The position numbers and the translations under genes were made by a program. The notes under the pieces were generated by a model that was given only the letters and a program-made list of their open reading frames with translations, was not told where the DNA came from and made no database searches. Shown here piece after piece: positions 17,618-27,746 of a stretch of DNA of 64,000 nt; position 1 is the first letter of the stretch, and every line of letters begins with the position of its first letter. This DNA comes from G025836975 sp048751585 (GTDB lineage: Bacteria > Pseudomonadota > Gammaproteobacteria > Burkholderiales > Burkholderiaceae_B), in assembly GCF_048751585.1 (NCBI RefSeq), contig NZ_JAZHOB010000005.1:1-64000 (forward strand), read 5' to 3'.

Positions 17618-18359
17618 AATCAAGCACGGGGCGCGCCGGGGGGCGGCGTGCCATTCCACTGCACCTTCTTCGGCATCCGGGAAAAACAACCCACTGATCG
17701 AACTGCTGATCGCTATCGTCATTCCCTCTCTGATCCTGATGAAGCTGAGCGGCCCGGAAGACCTGGGCGCCGTCAACGCGCTGCTGCTGGCGCTGGCTTT
17801 CCCGCTGGCCTGGGGCGCGCGGGATTTGCTTACCCGGCGCAAGCTCAACCTGTTCGCCGTGCTCGGTCTGGTCAGCATCCTGCTTACCGGCGGGATCGGC
17901 CTGCTGCAACTGGACACGCGGTGGCTGGCCATCAAGGAAGCCGCCATTCCCGGCCTGATCGGTCTGGCCGTGGCCATTTCCGCCCATAGCCGCTACCCGC
18001 TGGTGCGGGTGCTGCTGTTCACGCCGGCGCTGATGGATGTCGAGCGGATTCAGCGCGGCCTGGACGAACGCGGCAAGCGTGCCGCCTTCAAGACGCGCCT
18101 GCGGGCCGCCACCTGGATGCTGGCCGGCTCGTTCTTTTTTTCCTCCGTCATGAACTACTTTCTCGCCACCTGGATCGTCACCAGTCCATCCGGCTCCCCC
18201 GCCTTCAACGAAGAGCTGGGGCGGCTCACCCTGTTTAGCTATCCCATGATCGCGCTGCCCTCCATGTTGATCATGATGGCCGCGCTCTATTTCCTGGCGC
18301 GCTCCCTCCGCGAGTTGGCCGGACTGAAACTCACCGAAGCACTGAAAGGACACGCATGA
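17610..18359 (+). CDS. VC0807-like integral membrane protein
   Basis: A 249-residue inner-membrane protein with about six transmembrane helices (from residue 28 onward). The pattern LIELLIAIVIPSLIL, then RDLLTRRKLNLFAVLGLVSILLTGGIGL and the RLRAATWMLAGSFFFSSVMNYFLA region matches the VC0807 family of unknown function, which is distantly like septation protein A. The presumed start is GTG at 17610, which overlaps the ATPase stop by 8 bp. The first 25 residues are polar. It overlaps the amphi-Trp gene by 4 bp. Confidence 0.75.
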   Translation: MAEIKHGARRGAACHSTAPSSASGKNNPLIELLIAIVIPSLILMKLSGPEDLGAVNALLLALAFPLAWGARDLLTRRKLNLFAVLGLVSILLTGGIGLLQLDTRWLAIKEAAIPGLIGLAVAISAHSRYPLVRVLLFTPALMDVERIQRGLDERGKRAAFKTRLRAATWMLAGSFFFSSVMNYFLATWIVTSPSGSPAFNEELGRLTLFSYPMIALPSMLIMMAALYFLARSLRELAGLKLTEALKGHA

Positions 18360-18583
18360 ACAGCAAACCTGAACGCGATGTGGAAAAAACCTACCCCCTG
18401 CCGGAGTTCATTGCGAAATTGCGGCGCCTGGCCGATGCGCTCGAACAGGGCGAACGCTTTGAAATCCAGATCGCGGGCGAAAGAATCTCGGTGCCGGTGC
18501 GGGCGGTCTGCAACATCGAACACGAACGGGAAGGCGAGTCGGAAGAAATCGAATTCCAGATCAGATGGAAGAACCCGCAATGA
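18356..18583 (+). CDS. amphi-Trp domain protein
   Basis: A 75-residue cytosolic protein of the amphi-Trp domain family (TIGR04354), a small alpha/beta domain of unknown function found in archaea, haloalkaliphiles and some proteobacteria. It shows the typical order: a helix (LPEFIAKLRRLADALEQG), RFEIQIAGERISVP, and a closing acidic strand ending in EIEFQIRWK with the conserved Trp. It overlaps both neighbours by 4 bp. Confidence 0.8.
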   Translation: MNSKPERDVEKTYPLPEFIAKLRRLADALEQGERFEIQIAGERISVPVRAVCNIEHEREGESEEIEFQIRWKNPQ

Positions 18584-19578
18584 ACCCCGAACAGCAGAAA
18601 GCCATCCTCGCCATCGCCCTCCACGCCGCCTTCGCCGACGGCGCCAAGCACGACCGCGAGCGCGAGGAAATCCGCCGCATCGCCGAGTCGCTGGGCGGCG
18701 AAGCGGGCGCGCCTGATCTCGCCCGCCTCTATCAGGACGTGCTGCTCAAGCGCATCAGCCTGGATGCCGCCGTTACCGCGTTGCAAGACCCCGGCGAGCA
18801 CCCTGAAGGGCATGAACGCCAGCTGGCCTATGAAATGGCGGTGTGCGTGTGCGACGCCGACGGTCGCCAGAGCGAGGCCGAGCAGCGCTTCCTGAACGAG
18901 CTGAAAGCCCTGTTGAAGCTCGATGCGGGGCAGACCGCCGCCTTCGAGCGCGAGGCCGACGCCATTGTCGAGCTCAGCGAGGCCGCGGCCCCCGTAGCCG
19001 CGGCAGGCGCCGCCGCTGTAGCCGCCGCGCCCGGGCCGGTGGTGGCGGCGCAGCCGAACGTGTCCGAGGCGGAACTCGACAAGTCCATCCTCAACTACGC
19101 CTTGATGAACGGTGCGCTGGAACTACTGCCGCAGTCCTGGGCATCGATGGCCATCATCCCGCTGCAGATCAAGATGGTCTACGGCATCGGCAGCGCCCAC
19201 GGCGTCCAGCTCGACCAGGGCCACATCAAGGAATTCATCGCCGCCGCCGGGGTCGGCCTCACCTCGCAATATCTGGAGCAGTTCGGCCGCAAGCTGCTGG
19301 GCGGCCTGCTCGGCAAGGCAGCGGGCAGGACCTTCGGCAAGGTGGGAAGCGCGGCCACCGGCATGGCGTTCTCCTTCGCCACCACCTACGCCCTGGGGCA
19401 GCTCGCCAAACGCTATTACGCCGGCGGCCGGGTGATGAATACGGTGATGCTTAAGGATACGTTCCAGAACCTGCTCGGCCCCGCCAAGCAGATGCAAACG
19501 CAATACCTGCCCCAGATCCAGCAACAGGCTGCAACGCTCGATATGGGGCGGGTCATGGCCATGGTGCGCGGGCGGTGA
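18580..19578 (+). CDS. TerB-like/DUF697-like protein
   Basis: A 332-residue protein in two parts. Residues 1-130 form a TerB-like all-helical domain (AIALHAAFADGAKHDREREE and VCDADGRQSEAEQRFL both carry the acidic DG loop of TerB repeats). After an Ala-rich linker (about 131-160) the C-terminal half has hydrophobic helices resembling DUF697/YcjF-type membrane-associating segments (LPQSWASMAIIPLQIKMVYG, then IKEFIAAAGVGLTSQYL). TerB domains are linked to metal and membrane stress responses. The start overlaps the amphi-Trp stop by 4 bp; 66 bp follow before the exchanger gene. Confidence 0.7.
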   Translation: MNPEQQKAILAIALHAAFADGAKHDREREEIRRIAESLGGEAGAPDLARLYQDVLLKRISLDAAVTALQDPGEHPEGHERQLAYEMAVCVCDADGRQSEAEQRFLNELKALLKLDAGQTAAFEREADAIVELSEAAAPVAAAGAAAVAAAPGPVVAAQPNVSEAELDKSILNYALMNGALELLPQSWASMAIIPLQIKMVYGIGSAHGVQLDQGHIKEFIAAAGVGLTSQYLEQFGRKLLGGLLGKAAGRTFGKVGSAATGMAFSFATTYALGQLAKRYYAGGRVMNTVMLKDTFQNLLGPAKQMQTQYLPQIQQQAATLDMGRVMAMVRGR

Positions 19579-19644
19579 TCGGCGATGCGGGTTTTCCCCA
19601 CAGTGCGCGCATCTTTTGGTCAGACTTCTTGAGGCTTTGATTTC

Positions 19645-20739
19645 ATGACGCTTACGGTTGTTGTTTTTCTGGTGCTGGGCCTGGTGCTGCTGGTGGCTGG
19701 CGCCGAGTTGCTGGTGCGCGGCGCCGCGCGCCTCGCGGCCCGTTTCGGGATTTCGCCGCTGGTGATCGGACTCACCGTGGTCGCCTTCGGCACCAGTTCG
19801 CCGGAGCTGGCGGTCAGCGTTCAGTCCGGTCTTTCGGGACAGGCAGACATCGCCGTCGGCAACATCGTTGGCAGCAACATCTTCAACGTGCTGGTGGTGC
19901 TCGGGCTTTCTGCGCTCATCGCGCCGCTGGTGGTTCAGCAGCAGCTCGTCCGCTTCGACGTGCCGCTGGTGATCGGTGTGTCGGTGCTGTTTTGGGTCAT
20001 GGCGCTCGATGGCCGCATCGGCCTGTTCGATGGTCTGCTGCTCACGGCCGGCATCGTGGCTTATACGGTCTTCGCTATCCGCCAGAGTCGCCAGGAAAGC
20101 CCGGAAATACAGGCCGAATATGCGCGGGAGTTCGACGGCGGCGCGAGCGCATGGATCGACCGGTTGCCGGTCCAGATCGTCTTCATCGCCGCGGGCCTGG
20201 CGCTGCTCGTGCTCGGCGCCACCTGGCTGGTCGACAGCGCGGTGGCGATCGCGCACGCCTTCGGGGTGAGCGAGATCGTCATCGGCCTGACCATCGTCGC
20301 CGTCGGCACCAGCCTGCCCGAGCTGGCCACTTCCCTGGTGGCCGCGCTGCGCGGCGAGCGCGACATCGCCGTGGGCAACGTGATCGGCAGCAGCCTGTTC
20401 AATCTCCTGGCAATCGCCGGCATCGCCGCCTTGGTCACGCCCGGCGGGCTCGACGTGGCCGCCGCGCTGGTCCGCTTCGATCTGCCGGTGATGATCGCGG
20501 TGGCGCTCGCGTGCCTGCCCATCTTCGCCACCGGCCACCGGATCGCGCGCTGGGAGGGGGCGCTGTTCCTCGGCTATTACGCCGTCTATGTGTCGTACCT
20601 GATTCTTGCGGCCACGCAGCACATGGCACTGCCGGCGTACAGCGCCACCATGCTGGGCTTCGTGCTGCCGCTCACAGTCATCACGCTGATTGTGCTGCTG
20701 GCGCGCCATCGGACGCTGCCGACCGCTGCGGCGCCATGA
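19645..20739 (+). CDS. Calcium/sodium antiporter (CaCA family, YrbG-like)
   Basis: Inner-membrane Na+/Ca2+ exchanger of 364 residues with two inverted five-helix halves. Both alpha-repeat signatures are present: FGTSSPELAVS early in repeat 1 with the GNIVGSNIFNVLVVLG segment, and VGTSLPELATS with GNVIGSSLFNLLAIAG in repeat 2. Between the halves is a short cytosolic loop (RQSRQESPEIQAEY). It is preceded by a 66-bp gap, one of the larger breaks in the cluster, where an internal promoter could lie. It overlaps the next gene by 4 bp. It would couple Ca2+ extrusion or uptake to the Na+ gradient. Confidence 0.93.
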   Translation: MTLTVVVFLVLGLVLLVAGAELLVRGAARLAARFGISPLVIGLTVVAFGTSSPELAVSVQSGLSGQADIAVGNIVGSNIFNVLVVLGLSALIAPLVVQQQLVRFDVPLVIGVSVLFWVMALDGRIGLFDGLLLTAGIVAYTVFAIRQSRQESPEIQAEYAREFDGGASAWIDRLPVQIVFIAAGLALLVLGATWLVDSAVAIAHAFGVSEIVIGLTIVAVGTSLPELATSLVAALRGERDIAVGNVIGSSLFNLLAIAGIAALVTPGGLDVAAALVRFDLPVMIAVALACLPIFATGHRIARWEGALFLGYYAVYVSYLILAATQHMALPAYSATMLGFVLPLTVITLIVLLARHRTLPTAAAP

Positions 20740-21584
20740 CCCGCGTTGTCTACGCCGGAACACGCATCGCCCTGCTCACCCAGCACGGCAAGGAGCGCGT
20801 GATTGCCTCGGTGCTCGACACAGCGCTCGGCTGCCAGGTGGAACGGGTCGGCGGCTACGACACCGATCTCCTCGGCACCTTCACCCGCGAGATCCCGCGC
20901 GCCGGCAAGCAGCTCGAGGCGGCGCGCAAGAAGGCGCGCCTCGGCATGGAGATGTCCGGACTTTCGCTCGGGCTCGCCAGCGAGGGCTCGTTCGGGCCGG
21001 ACCCGATGGTGGGGATGTTCCCCTGGAACGTGGAGTTCCTCATCTTCATCGACGACGAGCAGGGGCTCGAGATCGTCGGCGTCGCGCAGGGCAAGGCGAT
21101 CCACGCGCATCTTCTGACCGGCGACTGGACGGCGGCCGAGGCCTTCGCCCGGCAGGCGGCGTTTCCCGCGCACCATCTGGTCGTGCGCCCCGAGGGCGAG
21201 AACGACCCGCGCCTGCGCAAGGGGATCGCCGCCTGGGAGGAGCTTAAAGCCGCGTTCGCCTGGGCGCAGGCGCAATCGGCGAGCGGCCAGGTGTTCCTGG
21301 AGACCGACCTGCGGGCCCACGCCAACCCCACGCGCATGGAGATGATCCGGCTTGCGGCCGAGGACCTGGTCGCCAAGCTCGGCTCGCCCTGTCCGGCCTG
21401 CGGCGCGCCGGGGTTCTGGCTCGTCGAGCGCATTGCGGGCCTGCTCTGTGGCGACTGCGGCGCCCCGACCCGCGAGACCCGCGCCGAGGTGTACGGCTGC
21501 CTGAAGTGCGCGCATCGCGAAACGCGCGAGCGCCCCGAGCCGCAGTACGCCGATCCGGGGCGCTGCGATTACTGCAATCCATGA
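20736..21584 (+). CDS. DUF6671-family protein with C-terminal zinc ribbons
   Basis: A 282-residue cytosolic protein that I place in the DUF6671 family (function unknown). The N-terminal domain begins YAGTRIALLTQHGKERVIA and includes the conserved ETDLRAHANPTRM segment; the C-terminus has at least three CxxC pairs (CPAC, CGDC, CLKC/CDYC), consistent with zinc ribbons. Such proteins recur near ion transporters and stress genes. It overlaps the exchanger gene by 4 bp and is 10 bp from pyrC. Confidence 0.75.
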   Translation: MTRVVYAGTRIALLTQHGKERVIASVLDTALGCQVERVGGYDTDLLGTFTREIPRAGKQLEAARKKARLGMEMSGLSLGLASEGSFGPDPMVGMFPWNVEFLIFIDDEQGLEIVGVAQGKAIHAHLLTGDWTAAEAFARQAAFPAHHLVVRPEGENDPRLRKGIAAWEELKAAFAWAQAQSASGQVFLETDLRAHANPTRMEMIRLAAEDLVAKLGSPCPACGAPGFWLVERIAGLLCGDCGAPTRETRAEVYGCLKCAHRETRERPEPQYADPGRCDYCNP

Positions 21585-21594
21585 GATCCCATCA

Positions 21595-22638
21595 ATGGCC
21601 ACAGCACGCCTGACCCTCACCCGTCCCGACGACTGGCACCTGCACCTGCGCGACGGTGATGCACTGGCCGCGGTCCTGCCCGACACCGCGCGGCGGTTTG
21701 CGCGCGCCATGGTCATGCCCAATCTCGATCCACCCGTGCGCACGGTGGACGAGGCCCGCGCCTACCGCGCGCGCATCCTGGCAGCGCTGCCGGCGGGCAT
21801 GGCCTTCGAGCCGTTGATGACGCTCTATCTCACCGACCACACCACGCCCGAAGAGATCCTGCGGGCCAGGGCGAGCGGTTTCGTGCACGCGGTGGGTGAA
21901 GCCTTTCTCGTTGGCGCAACAACCAACTCTTCATTTGGCGTCACCGATTTCGCGCGCTGCGACGCGGTGTTCGCGGCCATGGAGGAGACCGGTCTGCCGC
22001 TGCTGCTGCATGGCGAGGTGACCGATCCCGAGATCGACGTGTTCGACCGCGAGGCGGTGTTCATCGAGCGACATCTGCAGCGCATCATCGAGCGTTTTCC
22101 GCGCCTCAAGGTGGTACTGGAACACATCACCACGCGCGAGGTGGTCACGTTCGTCGAGCGGGCCGGCCCCAACGTGGCCGCCACCATCACTGCGCACCAT
22201 TTATTGCTGAATCGCAACGCGATGTTCGCCGGCGGCATCCGCCCGCATGCCTACTGCCTGCCGGTATTGAAGCGCGAGCCGCACCGCCAGGTGCTGATTG
22301 CCGCCGCCACCAGCGGCAACCCGAAATTCTTCCTCGGCACCGACAGCGCCCCGCACCTGCGCCGCGCCAAGGAGTCGGCCTGCGGTTGCGCCGGCATCTA
22401 CACCGCGCACGCCGCCATCGAACTGTATGCAGAGGCCTTCGAGCAGGCCGGCGCGCTCGACCGGCTGGAGGCGTTCGCCAGTTTCCACGGCCCCGATTTC
22501 TATGGGCTGCCGCGCAATACGGGGCGCATCACACTGGAGCGCCAGGACTGGACCGTGCCCGAGGAGCTGCGTTTCGGAAAGGAAACAGGCGTGCCGCTGC
22601 GCGCCGGGGAAACGATTGCGTGGCGGTTGGCAGAGTGA
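21595..22638 (+). CDS. pyrC: Dihydroorotase
   Basis: Zn enzyme that cyclises N-carbamoyl-aspartate to dihydroorotate in pyrimidine synthesis. The 347-residue length matches the short class II (E. coli type) PyrC. The binuclear metal motif HLHLRDG (His17, His19) is present near the start, MPNLDPPV follows, and metal ligands are also offered by LLHGEVTD, LEHITTRE and the C-terminal GTDSAPHLR. Catalytic residues look intact, so it is probably active. A second chromosomal copy is expected; no other pyr gene accompanies it. Confidence 0.95.
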   Translation: MATARLTLTRPDDWHLHLRDGDALAAVLPDTARRFARAMVMPNLDPPVRTVDEARAYRARILAALPAGMAFEPLMTLYLTDHTTPEEILRARASGFVHAVGEAFLVGATTNSSFGVTDFARCDAVFAAMEETGLPLLLHGEVTDPEIDVFDREAVFIERHLQRIIERFPRLKVVLEHITTREVVTFVERAGPNVAATITAHHLLLNRNAMFAGGIRPHAYCLPVLKREPHRQVLIAAATSGNPKFFLGTDSAPHLRRAKESACGCAGIYTAHAAIELYAEAFEQAGALDRLEAFASFHGPDFYGLPRNTGRITLERQDWTVPEELRFGKETGVPLRAGETIAWRLAE

Positions 22639-22724
22639 ACTCGTAAGGCATTCGTTTGCAAGATTCCACACCCAATGTCCCCGGTCACGGCGCTTTGGGC
22701 ACGGCTCATATCAGGAGATAAATC

Positions 22725-24398
<1,674 letters not shown>

Positions 24399-24451
24399 AG
24401 CCATGACAGATCTGACTCGAGCGATGGGAGCCGCCCTGGCACAGGCTGCCG

Positions 24452-25783
24452 ATGGGAATTGACAGCGAAGTCAAGGTTGGGCCGGACTGGGCGGACGCGC
24501 TGGCCTTCGACCGCGCCCATCTCTGGCATCCCTATGGCTCGATGACCGATCCGCTGCCGGCGTGGCCGGTGATCGGTGCCGAGGGGGTGCGCTTGAAGCT
24601 CGCCGACGGGCGCGAACTGGTCGACGGCATGGCCTCGTGGTGGGCGGCGATCCACGGCTATAACCACCCCCGGCTCAACCGCGCGGTGGAGGATCAACTA
24701 CGGGGCATGGCGCACGTGATGTTCGGCGGTTTGACCCACGCGCCGGCGATCGAACTGTCGCGGCGGCTGGTGGCGCTGACGCCCGCTCCGCTCGAAAAGG
24801 TATTTTTGTGCGACTCGGGTTCGGTGGCGGTGGAGGTGGCCATCAAGATGGCGATCCAGTACTGGCAGGCCCGGGGCCGCCCGGACAAGCGCCGGTTGCT
24901 CGCTCTGCGTGGTGGCTATCACGGTGACACCTTCGCCGCCATGTCGGTGTGCGACCCGGTAACCGGCATGCACCACCTCTTCAGAGGGACACTGCCCGAG
25001 CAGCTCTTCGCGCCGCGCCCCGGCTGCCGGTTCGACGACGCCTGGAATCCGTCCGACATCGCCGGGTTCGCGCGCCTGATCGAGACGCACCGCGACGAAC
25101 TCGCGGCGGTGATTCTGGAGCCCGTCGTGCAGGGCGCGGGCGGCATGTGGTTCTACCACCCCGAGTACCTGCGCCAGGTGCGCGCCCTGTGCGACGCGCA
25201 CGGCGTGCTGCTGATCGCCGACGAGATCGCCACCGGCTTCGGGCGCAGCGGGAGGCTGTTCGCCTGCGAGCACGCCGGCATCGCCCCGGACATCCTGTGC
25301 CTGGGCAAGGCGCTCACCGGCGGCTACCTGACGCTCGCCGCCACGCTCACCACCGCCGAGGTCGCGGAGACCATCTCCCGCGGCGGCGCCGGCTGTTTCA
25401 TGCACGGGCCGACCTTCATGGCCAATCCGCTCGCCTGCGCCGTGGCCGTGGCGAGTGTCGACCTGCTGCTGGATCAGGACTGGCAGGCGCGGGTGCGGGA
25501 CATCGAGCGCCAATTGCGCGCGGAACTGGCCCCCTGTGCCGCGCTGGCGACGGTGCGGGAGGTGCGGGTGCTGGGCGCGATCGGCGTCATCGAGATGCAT
25601 GCGCCGGTGGACCTGCGCGCGCTGACGCCGCGATTCGTGGAGGCCGGGATCTGGCTGCGTCCTTTCGGCCGCCTGGTCTACATGATGCCGGCCTACGTGA
25701 TCGAGCCGCAGGACCTTTCGCTATTGACGGGCGCGGTTCGGCGCGTCCTGTCGGAGATCGATGGACGTGGGGCAATGCGATGA
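24452..25783 (+). CDS. bioA: Adenosylmethionine-8-amino-7-oxononanoate aminotransferase
   Basis: PLP enzyme of biotin synthesis that transfers the amino group of SAM to KAPA to give DAPA. The 443-residue protein has the BioA-type start (DRAHLWHPYGSM), GYHGDTFAAMSVCD, the Asp in ADEIATGFGRSG, and the PLP lysine in LCLGKALTGGY; the HGPTFMANPLAC segment separates it from generic class III transaminases. No bioBCDF neighbours are present. It overlaps the thyA remnant by 3 bp. Confidence 0.93.
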   Translation: MGIDSEVKVGPDWADALAFDRAHLWHPYGSMTDPLPAWPVIGAEGVRLKLADGRELVDGMASWWAAIHGYNHPRLNRAVEDQLRGMAHVMFGGLTHAPAIELSRRLVALTPAPLEKVFLCDSGSVAVEVAIKMAIQYWQARGRPDKRRLLALRGGYHGDTFAAMSVCDPVTGMHHLFRGTLPEQLFAPRPGCRFDDAWNPSDIAGFARLIETHRDELAAVILEPVVQGAGGMWFYHPEYLRQVRALCDAHGVLLIADEIATGFGRSGRLFACEHAGIAPDILCLGKALTGGYLTLAATLTTAEVAETISRGGAGCFMHGPTFMANPLACAVAVASVDLLLDQDWQARVRDIERQLRAELAPCAALATVREVRVLGAIGVIEMHAPVDLRALTPRFVEAGIWLRPFGRLVYMMPAYVIEPQDLSLLTGAVRRVLSEIDGRGAMR

Positions 25784-25967
25784 GCGGAAGCGGCGACTCG
25801 ATGGAGCGGCAATTCCTGCGGTTGTTGCGTCACGTCCTCGCGCATGGGGCGCTAAAAAAAGCGACCGCACCGGCACCGGGACGTTGAGCCTGTTCGGCCA
25901 TCAGATGCGCTTCGACCTGTCGGCACGGCTCCCGCTGCTGACCACCAAGAATATCCACCTCCGTACG
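25781..25967 (+). pseudogene. thyA: Thymidylate synthase remnant, frameshifted and truncated
   Basis: The first about 60 codons of thyA are recognisable. Frame 1 reads the N-terminus (FLRLLRHVLAHGALKK); after the seven A bases at 25854-25860 the homology jumps frame to DRTGTGTLSLFGHQMRFDLS and TTKNIHLR. One extra A would restore a continuous LKKSDRTGTGT, so a single-base loss in the homopolymer is the simplest cause. Homology ends at about 25967, about 200 residues short of the catalytic Cys. The gene would have been the last of the cargo operon (it overlaps bioA by 3 bp). Confidence 0.8.
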
Positions 25968-26348
25968 GGGAGAACCACGCAATCGGCTTCATGGTGGGCT
26001 ATGTTCTCTCCGGCTCGCCTCCGGACTCCGCGGATGGCGTCAACGCTTACTTGAGACGAGTTTCGCGCTCGGTAGATCGCCTCGCCCCGAGCGACATCAG
26101 TGAAGGGACTTGGCAGAGCCTACATGCGCGCTCCAAGCCGTCGATGCCGATTCGCTTGCATCATGCGTTTCTTGGGTTCGCGGGCACCTCAGCGTCGCGC
26201 GCCTGACCTCCGCCTCCTACAGGAGGCAAACGCAATGCTCACAACGGCATAGGCATGAAACCGGCAGGGCCCGACTGCGGTTTCTTTGTCGCGCCACATC
26301 GGCACTTGAAGTCGACTGCGACCTTGATCGATTTCAAGGACACCCGAT
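25968..26348. other. Junction sequence between cargo and ICE backbone
   Basis: About 380 bp with no recognisable gene. An open frame reading MVGYVLSGSPPDSADGV from 25991 is not recognised and its residues look like relic or chance sequence. The last about 80 bp before 26349 belong with the TIGR03757 gene and contain its AAGGA ribosome site. Confidence 0.5.
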
Positions 26349-26795
26349 ATGCCGGCCCCCTTCTTCAGGGCTTCGCCCCAGCTGCTGATCATCAGCATTG
26401 CCCCCGGACTGTGGGCAGTTCTGTTCATGTTCAGCCAGGCTGCGGTGGCGGCGGACGTGCTCGTCGTCACCGACAGCCGTCATCCGGTGCAGGCCCTGGC
26501 CGGCGTGCGTGTCATCGAGCTGGACCAGCCGGCGCACATCGAGGCCGAACTCACGGCGCACCTGCCCGCTGACCCAGCCCAGGCGGAGGCCCTGGTACGG
26601 CAGCGGCTGCTCGATGGCGGCGCCGACCTGCAGCGCCGAATCGGCCAGGCCTACCAGGGCGTCGCCGATGCCTGGGGACTGGGCATCGTCAAGATCCCTG
26701 CTGTGGTGGTCGATCGGCGCTACGTGGTCTACGGCGAGCCCGACGTGGCCCGCGCCGTCGCGCGCATCGACGCCTACCGGAGCGCACGCCCATGA
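26349..26795 (+). CDS. ICE conjugation protein, TIGR03757 (PFL_4709) family
   Basis: A 148-residue exported protein of ICEclc-type conjugation systems, probably periplasmic. It has an N-terminal signal/anchor (ISIAPGLWAVLFMFSQAAVAA) and a small alpha/beta thioredoxin-like domain with the family motif VIELDQPAHIEAELTAHLP and a conserved C-terminal VKIPAVVVDRRYVVYG segment, but no CxxC. It overlaps the next gene by 4 bp. With TIGR03756 and TIGR03755 it forms the second half of the mating-pair region, separated from the first half by the cargo. Confidence 0.87.
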   Translation: MPAPFFRASPQLLIISIAPGLWAVLFMFSQAAVAADVLVVTDSRHPVQALAGVRVIELDQPAHIEAELTAHLPADPAQAEALVRQRLLDGGADLQRRIGQAYQGVADAWGLGIVKIPAVVVDRRYVVYGEPDVARAVARIDAYRSARP

Positions 26796-27736
26796 GCCGC
26801 CTGATGACTTCCCGGCGCCTGCGCGCCATCGTCGCCTCGCTGATGCTGGGCGCGGCCACCTCGGCGTTCGCCCTGAACACCGCCACCATCGTCTCTTCGG
26901 CGTTGTCGCCCGACTGCCTGGAGTACCGTGTCGTCGGCATCTGCTACTGGCTGTACTGCACGCCGTTCGGCTGCTCGGTGCGCACCTCGGTGAAGGTACG
27001 CCACTACGTGCCCGATGCCGTCGTGTCGAGCTACAGCAACACGGGTGAGAACCCCTGGCTGGAAGTGCGGGCGATGAGCATGCCGAATCCGACCGCCAAG
27101 GCCGGCGGCGACGGCACCACCAACCACGACAACGAGAACAACCTGGCGAAGTTCAAGAACGCTGACGTGATCGGCCACCCCGCCGGCCTGGTGTTCAGCC
27201 AGTTCGCCGCCACCTCCGGCTACTCCTGCGAGGGTGCGGGCACGGCCTTCATGCCCTACCTGCTGAGCACGCTCGATACCATCGCCTGGCGCTACAACAT
27301 CCCCGAAGCGTTCTACCCCGAAGCTCTGATTCCCGGACGGCGCGAGATCGGCACGCGCGCCGGCCTGAACCTGTGGGGCAACGTCTATCCGCGTGGCGGT
27401 TTCCTGCACCAGACCGACGACTACAAGAGCGGTGCCGTGGTCGCGCAGCGTGCGGGTGACATCGTGACGCGCCGCGGCCAGATCCACGTGTACCAGCCGC
27501 TGCTGGCCAACGCCCGCGACGGCTACTGGCCGGCCGGCGCGCTGATGGAGACCGACGCCTCGACGGGCAAGTGGCAGGAGCTGACGCCCACGCTCTCGAA
27601 CAGTTGCGTGGTCTTCCCGCACAGCCGCACCCGCGTGCAGGCCCAGCAAGGCGACTACGCCTGGGCCTTGTGGCGGCCGTACTCCTGCTGCCGGCGCCGT
27701 GGCCAGGTCTTCCTCGGCAGCGTCGATTTCATGTGA
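26792..27736 (+). CDS. ICE conjugation protein, TIGR03756 (PFL_4710) family, TraU-like
   Basis: A 314-residue exported protein of the TraU type, required in F-like systems for pilus function and DNA transfer. It has a cleavable signal peptide (cleavage near SAFA-LNTATI), then a Cys-rich body: CLEYRVVGICYWLYCTPFGC contains four cysteines in a row of short spacings and more follow (SYSCEGAG, SNSCVVF, YSCCRRRG). The disulfide load fits the DsbA-like protein encoded elsewhere in this element. Overlaps upstream gene by 4 bp. Confidence 0.88.
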   Translation: MSRLMTSRRLRAIVASLMLGAATSAFALNTATIVSSALSPDCLEYRVVGICYWLYCTPFGCSVRTSVKVRHYVPDAVVSSYSNTGENPWLEVRAMSMPNPTAKAGGDGTTNHDNENNLAKFKNADVIGHPAGLVFSQFAATSGYSCEGAGTAFMPYLLSTLDTIAWRYNIPEAFYPEALIPGRREIGTRAGLNLWGNVYPRGGFLHQTDDYKSGAVVAQRAGDIVTRRGQIHVYQPLLANARDGYWPAGALMETDASTGKWQELTPTLSNSCVVFPHSRTRVQAQQGDYAWALWRPYSCCRRRGQVFLGSVDFM

Positions 27737-27746
27737 GGAACCCACG

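Noticed and set aside
25991..26206. Open frame of 71 codons in the cargo-ICE junction
   Set aside because: No ribosome site, no known family, and composition like relic sequence; not called as a gene.
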